A program made the translations under genes and the position numbers. Positions 1 through 7,997 of a DNA stretch of 64,000 nucleotides are shown here, in pieces. The notes below the pieces were generated by a model. It was not told the DNA's origin. It saw nothing but the letters and a program-made list of their open reading frames with translations, and did not search any database. How positions within the stretch are numbered: position 1 is the stretch's first letter; every line of letters starts with the position of its first letter. This stretch comes from DASSNU01 sp035701265 (GTDB lineage Bacteria > Gemmatimonadota > Gemmatimonadetes > Gemmatimonadales > Gemmatimonadaceae): contig DASSNU010000002.1 in assembly GCA_035701265.1 (NCBI GenBank), positions 186,001 through 250,000 on the forward strand. The letters are read 5' to 3'.

Positions 1-1
1 C

Positions 2-1729
2 ACGGTGGGGCGCAACTATCTGGAGTGGCTCCTGGCACTCCCCTGGACGGAGCGCACCGACGCCGTGCTCGACGTCGGCCGCGCGCAGGTGGTGCTCGAC
101 GAGGATCACTTCGGGCTGGACGAGGTGAAGGATCGCATCCTGGACTACCTGGCGGTGCTCGCGCTCGTGGGACATCTCGAAGGCCCGATCCTGTGTCTGG
201 TGGGCCCCCCCGGCGTGGGGAAGACCTCGCTGGGCCGGTCGGTGGCGCGCGCGCTCGGCCGCACCTTCGTGCGCATGTCGCTGGGCGGGGTACGCGACGA
301 GGCGGAGATTCGCGGCCACCGTCGCACGTACATCGGATCCCAACCCGGCCGCGTGATCCAGGCCATGCGACGCGCGCAGGTCGTCAACCCGGTGCTGCTG
401 CTCGACGAAGTCGACAAGATGGGGCAGGACTGGCGCGGTGACCCCGCCGCCGCACTTCTCGAGGTACTGGATCCCGAGCAGAATCGCACGTTCAGCGATC
501 ACTACCTGGAAGTGGACTACGATCTCTCGCAGGTGCTGTTCATCACCACCGCGAACACCGCCGGCCAGATTCCCGAGGCGCTGCGCGATCGGATGGAAGT
601 CATCCGTCTCCCCGGATACGTGGATCACGAGAAGCACGCCATCGCTCGGCAGTTTCTCATTCCGCGGCAGCTGCGCTCGCACGGGCTGGACCCCGCGCGC
701 GTGACGTGGGAACCAGGGGTGGTGCCCGAGATCGTGCAGCGGTACACGCGCGAAGCCGGCGTGCGCGAGCTGGAGCGGCGCATCGCACGCGTCGCGCGCA
801 AGCTCGCGCGGCGCATCGCCGCCGGTGAAGCCGGCCTGACCGTGCCGGCAGCCACGCCGTCCGCGGGAGGGGGCGCGGCCGCAAGCACGCCGTCCCTCGC
901 GGTCGACGAGGACAGCGGCGAAGAACCCGCCTCCGCGCCGGCGGCCAACGGTGCGGAGAATGGGCGGGAGGAGGCGCCGGCGAACGGCGCGCGAGAGGCG
1001 CCGCCGCCGCATCCGCCCATGGTCGTGCGCACCACGGACCTGGTCGAGCTGCTCGGCGTCCCCTCGCACGACTGGGAGCGCCCGTCGGTGGAGGATCGCG
1101 TGGGCGTGGCCACCGGGCTCGCGTATACCCAGGTAGGTGGCGAGCTGCTGGAGATCGAGGTCGCCATCGTGCGCGGGCGCGGGAAGCTGCAGCTCACCGG
1201 CACGCTGGGCGACGTGTTGAAGGAATCGGCAAACGCCGCGCTCACATACGCGCGCGCGCGCGCGGATGCGCTGGGGATCGACCCCGACTTCCATCTACGG
1301 CGCGACGTGCACGTGCACATCCCGAGCGGTGCCACGCCCAAGGATGGCCCGTCGGCGGGGATCGCGATCGCCACCGCGATGGTGAGCGCGCTCTCGGGGG
1401 TGCCCACGCGCGGCGATGTCGCGATGACCGGCGAGGTGACGTTGCGCGGCCGCATCCTGCCCATCGGCGGCCTCAAGGAGAAGGCGGTGGCGGCGATCCG
1501 CAGCGGCGTCGCGCACGTGATCATCCCTGCCGCGAATGCCCGCGAGCTCTCCGAGCTGCCGGAGGACATCCGCAGCCGGCTCGAGTTCCATCCGTGTTCG
1601 GTCATGGATGACGTGCTGGAGCTGGCGTTGCTGCGAGAGCCGCCGGACGAGCACACCACGAGCGCGCCTGCGCGCCGCGCCTCGCGCCGTTCCCCCCCCG
1701 GTGTGCAGCCACCGGAAACGGCGCACTGA
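2..1729 (+). CDS. lon: ATP-dependent protease Lon (5' end outside window)
   Basis: Lon is a cytoplasmic AAA+ serine protease that degrades damaged and regulatory proteins. The frame is open to the left edge, so the N-terminal substrate-binding domain is missing. Numbered from the GTG at position 5: Walker A GPPGVGKT at residues 67-74, a Walker B-like LLLDEVDKM, sensor segment TANTAGQIPEALRDRMEV, then the protease domain with Ser450 in PKDGPSAGIA and Lys493 in GGLKEKAVAA. Their 43-residue spacing equals that of E. coli S679 and K722. About 58 residues of Ala/Pro/Glu-rich sequence (about 280-338) separate the AAA lid from the protease domain, which is unusual. The stop overlaps the engB start by one base (TGATG), suggesting coupling. 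Confidence 0.97.
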   Translation, partial: TVGRNYLEWLLALPWTERTDAVLDVGRAQVVLDEDHFGLDEVKDRILDYLAVLALVGHLEGPILCLVGPPGVGKTSLGRSVARALGRTFVRMSLGGVRDEAEIRGHRRTYIGSQPGRVIQAMRRAQVVNPVLLLDEVDKMGQDWRGDPAAALLEVLDPEQNRTFSDHYLEVDYDLSQVLFITTANTAGQIPEALRDRMEVIRLPGYVDHEKHAIARQFLIPRQLRSHGLDPARVTWEPGVVPEIVQRYTREAGVRELERRIARVARKLARRIAAGEAGLTVPAATPSAGGGAAASTPSLAVDEDSGEEPASAPAANGAENGREEAPANGAREAPPPHPPMVVRTTDLVELLGVPSHDWERPSVEDRVGVATGLAYTQVGGELLEIEVAIVRGRGKLQLTGTLGDVLKESANAALTYARARADALGIDPDFHLRRDVHVHIPSGATPKDGPSAGIAIATAMVSALSGVPTRGDVAMTGEVTLRGRILPIGGLKEKAVAAIRSGVAHVIIPAANARELSELPEDIRSRLEFHPCSVMDDVLELALLREPPDEHTTSAPARRASRRSPPGVQPPETAH

Positions 1730-2376
1730 TGGCGCGCGTGAGCGAAGGCGCGAGCGCCGTGTCCGATGCGATGGTGGTGCGCAGCGTGGAGTTCCTGGGC
1801 GGAATGGCGACCGCGGGGGGATGGCGTCCGCGGCCGGCGCTCCCGGAGGTGGCGCTCAGCGGCCGATCGAACGTGGGAAAGTCGTCGCTGCTCAACCGGC
1901 TCGTGCAACGGCGTGGGGTGGCGCGCGTGTCACAGAGACCAGGAAAGACGCGCGAGATCAACTTCTTCGCGATCAATCAGGCATTCGTGCTGGTGGATCT
2001 TCCCGGCTACGGCTTCGCGCGGGCGTCCAAGACCATGCGTCACGCGTGGCGCGCGCTGGTGGAGGGTTACGTTGCCGAGAGCGAGGAGCTCCGCGGGATC
2101 GTACAGCTCATCGACGCGCGGCATCCCCCCACGGATGACGACCTGCAGATGATGGAGTTCCTCTCCGAGATCGGCGCCCCGGTGCTCGTTGCCGCCACCA
2201 AGGTGGACAAGCTCCCGGCGCGGGAGGTGGCCGATCGCGTGAACGCCCTGGCGCCCGCGCTGGGCGTCCCGGAGGATCAGGTCGTTCCCTTCAGCGCGAT
2301 CACCGGCGCGGGACGCGACGAGCTGCTCGCGGCACTGGTCGAGCTGGTACAGCTCCCGCCGTGGCGGAGCGCATGA
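1729..2376 (+). CDS. engB: Ribosome biogenesis GTP-binding protein EngB (YsxC)
   Basis: A small GTPase of the TrmE-Era-EngA family, required for large ribosomal subunit assembly. It is 215 residues, a normal length. The G motifs are in order: GRSNVGKS (45-52), a threonine-containing switch PGKTREINFF, DLPG (90-93), TKVD (157-160) and FSA (188-190). The ATG shares one base with the lon stop, and the gene ends in an ATGA overlap with the following lipoprotein gene. A lon-engB pairing is also seen in other bacteria. Assignment is secure. Confidence 0.96.
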   Translation: MARVSEGASAVSDAMVVRSVEFLGGMATAGGWRPRPALPEVALSGRSNVGKSSLLNRLVQRRGVARVSQRPGKTREINFFAINQAFVLVDLPGYGFARASKTMRHAWRALVEGYVAESEELRGIVQLIDARHPPTDDDLQMMEFLSEIGAPVLVAATKVDKLPAREVADRVNALAPALGVPEDQVVPFSAITGAGRDELLAALVELVQLPPWRSA

Positions 2377-3068
2377 TGCCGGAACGTGTGATGCGACGCG
2401 TACGTGCGTTCGTGCTCGCGGCGGCGATCGCCTCCGTGGCCGGGTGCGCCGGCATCATTCCCGGAGGCACATCGTCCCCGGAAGGCGACAGCACCGCGGC
2501 GCAGGCGGCAGCGTCGCGCCCGCAGCCCGACGCGGAGCTCGTGCCCGCGGGATACGGCTCGCTGCGCCAGGATGACATCGCCGTCCGCATCGCGCTCCCC
2601 GCAGTGAACGTGCGCGCGCTCCCGCTGGATGAGTCCATCATCCGCGTGCTCTCCCCGGATTCCTACCGCTCCCTGCGCGAACTCCGACAGGCGAACCGCG
2701 CCGCCATCGAGCGCATTGCCGCACGCGCCGATGTCCGCTCGCCCGGACTCTGGTACGTCTCGTTCTTCGGGCTCGAGCCCGATGCGCGCTTCAGCCCGCT
2801 CGAGATGGTGATCACGAGCGGCGGCCGGGAACACCGCGCGCTGGATCTCGTTCCGTTGAGCCCGGGGTTCGGCGCGCAACGGCTCCAGCAGCGCGAGACG
2901 CAGAGCGCGATCATCGTGTTCGATGACGGGATCAACGTGAATCAGCCGCTCACCATCTCGATCGAAGGCGTACAGAACGCGAGCTGGGGGGGCGTGCTGC
3001 GCTCCGTGGAGCGCGAGCGATCGCTCATCCGGACGCGTGCCGCGCAGGCCCAGGCGGGAGAACGGTAG
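2373..3068 (+). CDS. Predicted lipoprotein, function unknown
   Basis: I do not recognise the family. The N-terminus is a lipoprotein signal: basic MRRVRAF, a hydrophobic run, then a lipobox ending SVAGC (Cys25 from this start). A Ser/Thr/Ala/Pro-rich linker follows, then about 170 residues with beta-rich character. The ATG at 2373 overlaps the engB stop as ATGA. ATGs at 2376 and 2391 would also keep the signal peptide, and 2391 gives the most typical n-region. It probably sits in the outer membrane or periplasm. Its last 44 bases overlap the 3' end of the convergent apbE gene. Confidence 0.75.
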   Translation: MMPERVMRRVRAFVLAAAIASVAGCAGIIPGGTSSPEGDSTAAQAAASRPQPDAELVPAGYGSLRQDDIAVRIALPAVNVRALPLDESIIRVLSPDSYRSLRELRQANRAAIERIAARADVRSPGLWYVSFFGLEPDARFSPLEMVITSGGREHRALDLVPLSPGFGAQRLQQRETQSAIIVFDDGINVNQPLTISIEGVQNASWGGVLRSVERERSLIRTRAAQAQAGER

Positions 3069-4260
3069 GACCCGTCACGCGTTGCCGCGTGGCCGCGTGG
3101 CCGCGCGCCGCGGGGAGCGCCGGGTCCTCCGTGAACGTCGCTGCCGCGCGCGTCGAGAGATGGATGTCGCTTCGCGCGACGGTGCCATCACCGGAATCGG
3201 TGACCACGATGGCGCCAATTCCCTCCAACGAGTCGGCGAGCGCCATCGCACGCCGCGGACCCACGAGATAGAGCGCGGCAGACAGCCCATCGGTCCACGT
3301 GGGTGTCGGCGCGATGACCGTGGCAGCCATCACGCCGTGCGCCGGACGGCCGCTGCGCGGGTCGATGAGGTGCGCGTAGCGCACGCCGCCGACGAGGAAC
3401 GCGTGCTCGTAGTCGCCGGAGGTGGCAACGGACCCGGAATCGAGTGCCACGACGCCGAGCAGCGCGTCGCCGCCCCCCGGCGCGGAACGCGGATGGCGGA
3501 TTCCGATGTGCCACTGCCGTCCGGACGGCGGGAGACCGAACACCACCACGTTGCCGCCAAGGTCGACCGCACCCCCACGGACCCGGGGATCGTCCAGCGC
3601 GCGGCGCGCGAGGGCGAGCGCGTACCCCTTGGCGATACCGCCGACGTCGAGTCGCATGCCGCGCACCGGCAGGCGCACGGTAGACGCCGCGGTATCGATC
3701 TCGACGCGCGCGAACCCTACGAGCGCGCGGAGCGAGTCCAGCTCGCCGTCACGCGGCACGCGCGGGTGTGCATCGTGAAAGCCCCACGCGTCGACGAGCG
3801 GTCCGACCGTTGGGTCGAAGGCGCCCCCCGACAGGCGCCAGTCGCGCTGCGCGAGCTCCAGCACGGCGATGACGTGCGGCGAGACGCGCACCGCGCCCCT
3901 CCCCGCGCGCGCGTTCACGCGCGAGAGATCGCTGGTGGGGCGGTACGTGGACATGAGCGAGTCCACCAATCGCACCGAGTCGCGTGCGGAATGAACGAGC
4001 GCGAGCAGCGCGGTCGTGTCCGCGGGGCTCCCCCATACCGTGATCGTGAGGACCGTCCCCATTACCGGCCAGGCGCGCGCGACGCGCACCGGCGGCGCGC
4101 CACGCACTACCGTCTCGTGTACGGAAGCCGACACCCGAGCACGCACGGTATCCGAACGACTGGGCAACGGCGCAACCGCGCCCGCCGTCGCGTCTGCCGC
4201 CATGGTCATCACTGCTGCCGCCAGGACGCCGATGATCACCTGCGTGCGCCGTGCACGCAT
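3025..4260 (-). CDS. apbE: FAD:protein FMN transferase (ApbE), exported
   Basis: ApbE moves FMN from FAD onto a Thr/Ser of target proteins outside the cytoplasm. Family signatures visible in 411 residues: MGTVLTITVW near the start of the fold, DVGGIAKGYALALA, AVDLGGNVVVFG, SGSVATSGDYEHAF, YAHLIDPRSGRPA and WTDGLSAALYLVG. The N-terminus (MRARRTQ followed by a long hydrophobic stretch ending near ADATAGA) is a signal peptide, so the enzyme acts in the periplasm. The start is set at MRARRTQ; upstream sequence in this frame is shadow of the next gene, which it abuts. The likely substrate, an FMN-binding protein, is two genes upstream in the same operon. Confidence 0.93.
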   Translation of the reverse strand: MRARRTQVIIGVLAAAVMTMAADATAGAVAPLPSRSDTVRARVSASVHETVVRGAPPVRVARAWPVMGTVLTITVWGSPADTTALLALVHSARDSVRLVDSLMSTYRPTSDLSRVNARAGRGAVRVSPHVIAVLELAQRDWRLSGGAFDPTVGPLVDAWGFHDAHPRVPRDGELDSLRALVGFARVEIDTAASTVRLPVRGMRLDVGGIAKGYALALARRALDDPRVRGGAVDLGGNVVVFGLPPSGRQWHIGIRHPRSAPGGGDALLGVVALDSGSVATSGDYEHAFLVGGVRYAHLIDPRSGRPAHGVMAATVIAPTPTWTDGLSAALYLVGPRRAMALADSLEGIGAIVVTDSGDGTVARSDIHLSTRAAATFTEDPALPAARGHAATRQRVTGPTVLPPGPARHASG

Positions 4261-4835
4261 CAGCGGCCCCCTTCCTCGGCGCGACGCGGCGCCGCACGAC
4301 GACGGCGCGCCGTGCCCCGCACCGTCGGCTCGCGCTTGAACCACATCTCGTGGATCGGCACCACGAGCAGCACACCGAGCACCACCGTCATGAGTGCGCT
4401 GTTCACGACCTGCAGCGGCGCCCAGACGGGAGACACGTAGCGCACCAGGTAGGGAGTTCCCAGATCGATGACCACCGACCCGAAGGCAGCCACGTACACC
4501 ACCACCTTCCAGCGGCTCGGCACGCGCGTGAGCGCGAACAGATGGCACAGGATGAAGAAGAGGAACGACTGCGAGAACGCGTGCGCGTGCGTGACGTCGA
4601 GCAATTCCTGAAAGGAGCGCGCGAAGAGGAGTGGTTGGCCGGCGCCGGCGCTTCCCTCGTTGCCCAGGTAGTACGCGCGCACGCCCGCCGGATTCAGATG
4701 CGTCCGCACACGCCACATGAGGATCCCCACCATCGTGGCGAGGACCATCATGACGTCGAAGAGGGTGAGGAGGACGCGCGTGTGGAGCGGGGCACGCCAG
4801 AGCCGGAAGCCGCGATAGGCGAAGTACTGCGTCAT
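4260..4835 (-). CDS. Four-helix, histidine-bearing membrane protein of the flavin operon
   Basis: 191 residues with four predicted transmembrane helices at about 21-41, 86-103, 110-131 and 141-162. Histidines lie at or near helix ends: H18, H46, H83 and H85 in VTHAHAFSQS, H98 in ILCHLF, and H162 in VPIHEMW. Small four-helix proteins with such histidines are often b-type cytochromes, so a haem-bearing quinol-to-flavin electron conduit is plausible, but I see no family signature that proves it. The ATG overlaps the stop of the FMN-binding gene (ATGA) and the gene abuts apbE, so the three are very likely co-translated. Function is inferred only from context. Confidence 0.85.
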   Translation of the reverse strand: MTQYFAYRGFRLWRAPLHTRVLLTLFDVMMVLATMVGILMWRVRTHLNPAGVRAYYLGNEGSAGAGQPLLFARSFQELLDVTHAHAFSQSFLFFILCHLFALTRVPSRWKVVVYVAAFGSVVIDLGTPYLVRYVSPVWAPLQVVNSALMTVVLGVLLVVPIHEMWFKREPTVRGTARRRRAAPRRAEEGGR

Positions 4836-5530
4836 CGAGGCTCGTCCTGGGCGGCGATGCGCTCCGGGTCCGCTGCGTACACCGCCGTCACCTCGGCGAG
4901 AACGCGACGCACGCCCGCGTTCATCGATCGTACGGAGATCGTGGCGCCGCTGATGTTGATGATGTCGCGGTTGAGCGCGACGGGATCGCGCGCCGTCTTC
5001 CCGCGATACTGCGAGAGGAACCGCTCGCGCTTCACGTCTCCACCGCGCGACTCGCGGTAGACCATCACGGTCACGTCGCGCACGGCGAGCGCGGGAGTGA
5101 TCCCCACCATGAAGGTGATCGGCCGGTACTTCCCGATCTCCTCGGTGACCACGGCGTAGCCGCGGAACGCTCCCGTGGTGTCGTACACCCGCGTGGCCCG
5201 CAGCTCTCGCTCGAGGATCGGGCGGCCGAGTCGCTGCTGCAGCGCCTGGCGCACGGAGTCGCTGAGCGGCCGCTCTTCCGGAACGGTGCGAGCAGCTTCC
5301 GGGAAGATCTCTTTGAGCGCCTGATCCGCCGTGAGGAGTACTTCCTGAGCACGCACCGCGCTGGCGGGGAGGAGCATCAGCGCCGCGGCCGCGAGTACAG
5401 CTCCCCACCGGCCAGCTCGCCGGCGTCGAGTGTGCCCGCGCGCTTCAGGACGTGTACACCGTCGTAGCTGCCGGCGAATGCCGCGCGTGCGAAGGCGCTC
5501 GCGGACTGCGGTGTGGAACGCGATGACCAT
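4832..5530 (-). CDS. Exported FMN-binding domain protein (ApbE substrate candidate)
   Basis: 232 residues. A basic region and hydrophobic stretch (about 40-61, ending SAVRAQ) form a signal peptide. The C-terminal half resembles the FMN_bind domain of RnfG/NqrC: central MVGITPALAVRDVTVMVYRE and the acceptor motif SGAT at 194-197 within INISGATIS. The threonine of that motif is where ApbE attaches FMN in known family members. The acidic residue that usually precedes the motif closely is displaced (Asp189, in RDIINISGAT). Position between a porin-like protein and apbE suggests a periplasmic one-electron carrier. The start is the ATG at 5530, three bases after the porin stop; internal starts before the signal peptide are possible. 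Confidence 0.87.
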   Translation of the reverse strand: MVIAFHTAVRERLRTRGIRRQLRRCTRPEARGHTRRRRAGRWGAVLAAAALMLLPASAVRAQEVLLTADQALKEIFPEAARTVPEERPLSDSVRQALQQRLGRPILERELRATRVYDTTGAFRGYAVVTEEIGKYRPITFMVGITPALAVRDVTVMVYRESRGGDVKRERFLSQYRGKTARDPVALNRDIINISGATISVRSMNAGVRRVLAEVTAVYAADPERIAAQDEPR

Positions 5531-5533
5531 GGC

Positions 5534-7030
5534 TCAGAAGTAGGTCGCCATGGAGACGCGCACACGCCGGTCCTGCGGATTCCGCGCGGTGGCGCCGAGG
5601 TCACGCGACCAGTTCCACTGGTAGTCGGCCTTGAACGCCGCGTCGGGGATGGGGCGCCAGTTGAAGCCGAGCGACAGCCGCGATTCGTCCGCGCCGCGGC
5701 GATCGCGGTCGAGATCCACGAAGCCGTAGCGCACGACGGCGGTGAACGCCGATGTCGCGCGTGGCGCGAGCCAGCCAAAGCCGAAGTGGTAGTTGCCCTG
5801 CAGATAGAAGCCCGCCTGGCGCGTGCCGAAGCCGGCGCTGCGGAGCACGGCCGGAAGATCGGCGTGCAGGAGTCCTCCCTCTCCCATGAGCTCGAAGGGG
5901 CCATGCTGGATGCTCAGGTCGAGGGCGCCGATGTCCAGGCGCTCATCGCCGGTGAAGGCGGCTGTGACCGAGTCATCGCTCACCAGCGATGCGAACGTCT
6001 GCGTGAGGCCCGCGCGTGCGAACGGGCCATGGTGCGCCGACAGCCCGACCTCGAGCCCGAGGAACGGACTGAACGCCACGCGTCCCACCAGGGAGCGCGC
6101 GAAGGGAACGTCTTCCTCACCGACGGCGATCGCGTCGTGCGTGCGGATCCCCTCGTCGGACACCACGCGAGGAGAGAATCCGTTCGTGACGTAGAGCTCG
6201 TACGTCAGCACGGAGCGCGCGGACGGATAGAGCGTGCCGAACGCGCCGAACGCGGGTTCGGCGAGCGTGGTGGGAATGAGGTCCTGGTCCACCAGCGGCC
6301 GATCGGTGAGGTCGTTGATCGGCGAGTCGTGGATGAGATTGAAGCGACCCAGCGGCGCGAGCACCAACCCGCCGCGCACGTTGAATCCTTCGCTCAGGCG
6401 GTAGTCGATGGTCGCGAACTCCACGCGAACTTCCCCTCCCCCCTCGGCCTCGCCATCTTCCACTTCAACGCGTGCACCGTGCTCGAATTCCATCTCCGCG
6501 CCGACGTGGAGTCGGTCGGTGATCTCGGAGTAGATGAAGGGGATGAAGCGGTGCTGATCGAGTGCACTCTCGTGTGCATCGATGGCGTTGGTGTACTCGA
6601 GATCGATGTAGCCGCCCACGGCGGTCCCCGCACCGAAGCGGTGGACGAAGGGCTTGCCGTAGATGCCCGAGCTACTGGACAGCACGCGTCGGCTGGTGTC
6701 GGCGCCGGGTGCGGGCGTGGCGGCGGCGGTGCGTGCATCCAGATCCATGAGGCGCTGAGTTTGCTGCTCGACGAGGAGCCGGAGCGAGTCGGTGGCGCGC
6801 TCGAGCTGATCGACGCGACTGGCGAGAGAATCGCGGCGGGAGGTGGTATCCTGGGCGCGCGCGTGGGTCGCGGTGAGGGGGAGGAGGGCGAGGGCGAGGA
6901 GCGCAGCCGCGGCGAGGGCTCGCTGGGTGGAGCGGATGGCCGCTGGCTGTGCAGTGGGGCGTGGGATGCGCGTAGTCGGGCGTCTCGCGGCGATATTGGA
7001 AGTCATTCTTGCGGTTGTAGGCATGCACAT
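5534..7030 (-). CDS. Porin-like outer-membrane beta-barrel protein
   Basis: First gene of the flavin operon. A signal peptide (hydrophobic ALAAAALLALALLPL, cleavage near THARAQ) is followed by a short coiled coil (RVDQLERATDSLRLLVEQQTQ), as in periplasmic parts of OprO/OprP-like and SLH-type porins. Then come about 400 residues of alternating strands ending in the aromatic terminus VSMATYF, typical of BAM-assembled barrels. The recurring GGLVLAPLGRFN and DLIPTTLAEP stretches resemble phosphate- or substrate-selective porins, but substrate cannot be read from sequence. Candidate starts are ATGs at 7030, 7024 and 7006. A Fur-box-like dyad sits 8-32 bp upstream depending on the choice. Confidence 0.85.
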   Translation of the reverse strand: MCMPTTARMTSNIAARRPTTRIPRPTAQPAAIRSTQRALAAAALLALALLPLTATHARAQDTTSRRDSLASRVDQLERATDSLRLLVEQQTQRLMDLDARTAAATPAPGADTSRRVLSSSSGIYGKPFVHRFGAGTAVGGYIDLEYTNAIDAHESALDQHRFIPFIYSEITDRLHVGAEMEFEHGARVEVEDGEAEGGGEVRVEFATIDYRLSEGFNVRGGLVLAPLGRFNLIHDSPINDLTDRPLVDQDLIPTTLAEPAFGAFGTLYPSARSVLTYELYVTNGFSPRVVSDEGIRTHDAIAVGEEDVPFARSLVGRVAFSPFLGLEVGLSAHHGPFARAGLTQTFASLVSDDSVTAAFTGDERLDIGALDLSIQHGPFELMGEGGLLHADLPAVLRSAGFGTRQAGFYLQGNYHFGFGWLAPRATSAFTAVVRYGFVDLDRDRRGADESRLSLGFNWRPIPDAAFKADYQWNWSRDLGATARNPQDRRVRVSMATYF

Positions 7031-7037
7031 TTGCTAT

Positions 7038-7052
7038 TGAGACTCATTCTCA
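7038..7052. promoter_or_regulatory. Fur-box-like operator at the head of the flavin operon
   Basis: The sequence TGAGACTCATTCTCA is a 7-1-7 inverted repeat matching the Fur-type half-site TGAGAAT/ATTCTCA with a single mismatch. One extra T/A pair flanks it. It lies just upstream of the porin start (minus strand) and 83 bp upstream of the divergent acyltransferase. It is strikingly AT-rich against the surrounding sequence. Family knowledge: Fur with iron represses promoters by binding such dyads. Iron control of the porin-FMN-binding-membrane-apbE operon is an inference. A zinc- or manganese-responsive Fur paralogue is an alternative. Confidence 0.6.
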
Positions 7053-7134
7053 ACTGCTGGACGGGCAGGATTCTACCTCCCAACATCCAGCCCGTCAAGG
7101 CGTTCTGAAACGAACTCTCCTCCCGGAGCCGGCG

Positions 7135-7971
7135 ATGGCGTTGCTCCCGCTGCGTAGACTTCCCGACGGACCGCATCACCGGGTGGCCGACGAATGGCTC
7201 GAACAGCTCGCCCACGAGCTGCACGACCCGGACACCGATCGGAACGTGCTCTGCCGTCGCACCCTCTGCGGCATTGCGTATCCGCGCTTCACCGCGCAGT
7301 GGGAGACGGCGGTGGAGGATGCGTCGCTGCCGCTCGCGACGCGCGTCGCGCTGGCGGCGCTCGACCCGCGCAACGTGACGCTCGAGCCGGAGTACTACGG
7401 CGAATGCGACGACGCGCGCTTCCAGCGCGTCAAACCGCTCCTCTGGCTCTGGTACTCCTTCGATCGCCTACCGCTCGCCGGACAGAACGTCGCGCTGGGC
7501 GTCTCCCTCCGCCGCCTGCTCGCCCCGCTCATCTTCAAGCGGTGCGGGGAGAACTTCAAAGCGTTCCAGCACGTCGAGTTCTCCTTCGGCTACAACATGG
7601 AAGTGGGAGACAACGTGGTCGTCCACCGCCACGTGCTCCTCGATGACCGCGGCGGCATCGTGCTCGGGAACAACGTATCGATCAGCGATTACGCGAACAT
7701 TTACAGCCACACGCACAGCATCGTGGACCAGCGCGACGTGACCGACGCGCGCACCGTGCTCGACGACGGCGTCCGCATCACCTACCACGCGACGGTGCTC
7801 GCCGGCGTACACGTGCGCGAGCAGGCCATGGTGGGCGCGCTCGCGGTTGCCACGAAAGACGTCCGCGCATATCACGTGAACGTGGGCATTCCCGCCAAGA
7901 GCGTGCGCGTGAAGCCGAACGCGCCCTCGGGCGAGGAGTGCCTGCCGCTGGCGCGCGAGCGGAAGCCGTAG
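7135..7971 (+). CDS. Left-handed beta-helix acyltransferase
   Basis: 278 residues. The C-terminal half carries hexapeptide repeats (GYNMEVGDNVVVHRHVLLD, GGIVLGNNVSISDYANIYSH) and the family's THSIVDQRD and GIPAKSVRV segments, as in CoA-dependent sugar O-acetyltransferases (maltose/galactoside acetyltransferase type). The TH pair in YSHTHSIVD corresponds to the catalytic-histidine region. The first about 110 residues are not typical of the family and I do not recognise them. The acceptor is unknown; O-acetylation of a surface sugar is a guess. It is divergent from the flavin operon and shares its 104-bp upstream region. Confidence 0.85.
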   Translation: MALLPLRRLPDGPHHRVADEWLEQLAHELHDPDTDRNVLCRRTLCGIAYPRFTAQWETAVEDASLPLATRVALAALDPRNVTLEPEYYGECDDARFQRVKPLLWLWYSFDRLPLAGQNVALGVSLRRLLAPLIFKRCGENFKAFQHVEFSFGYNMEVGDNVVVHRHVLLDDRGGIVLGNNVSISDYANIYSHTHSIVDQRDVTDARTVLDDGVRITYHATVLAGVHVREQAMVGALAVATKDVRAYHVNVGIPAKSVRVKPNAPSGEECLPLARERKP

Positions 7972-7997
7972 CGGCGCTCGCGCGGCGCGCGCGGTGC

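Noticed and set aside
5513..7108. Plus-strand open frame opposite the porin gene
   Set aside because: High GC keeps the opposite frame open; the minus frame has a signal peptide, barrel pattern and aromatic terminus.
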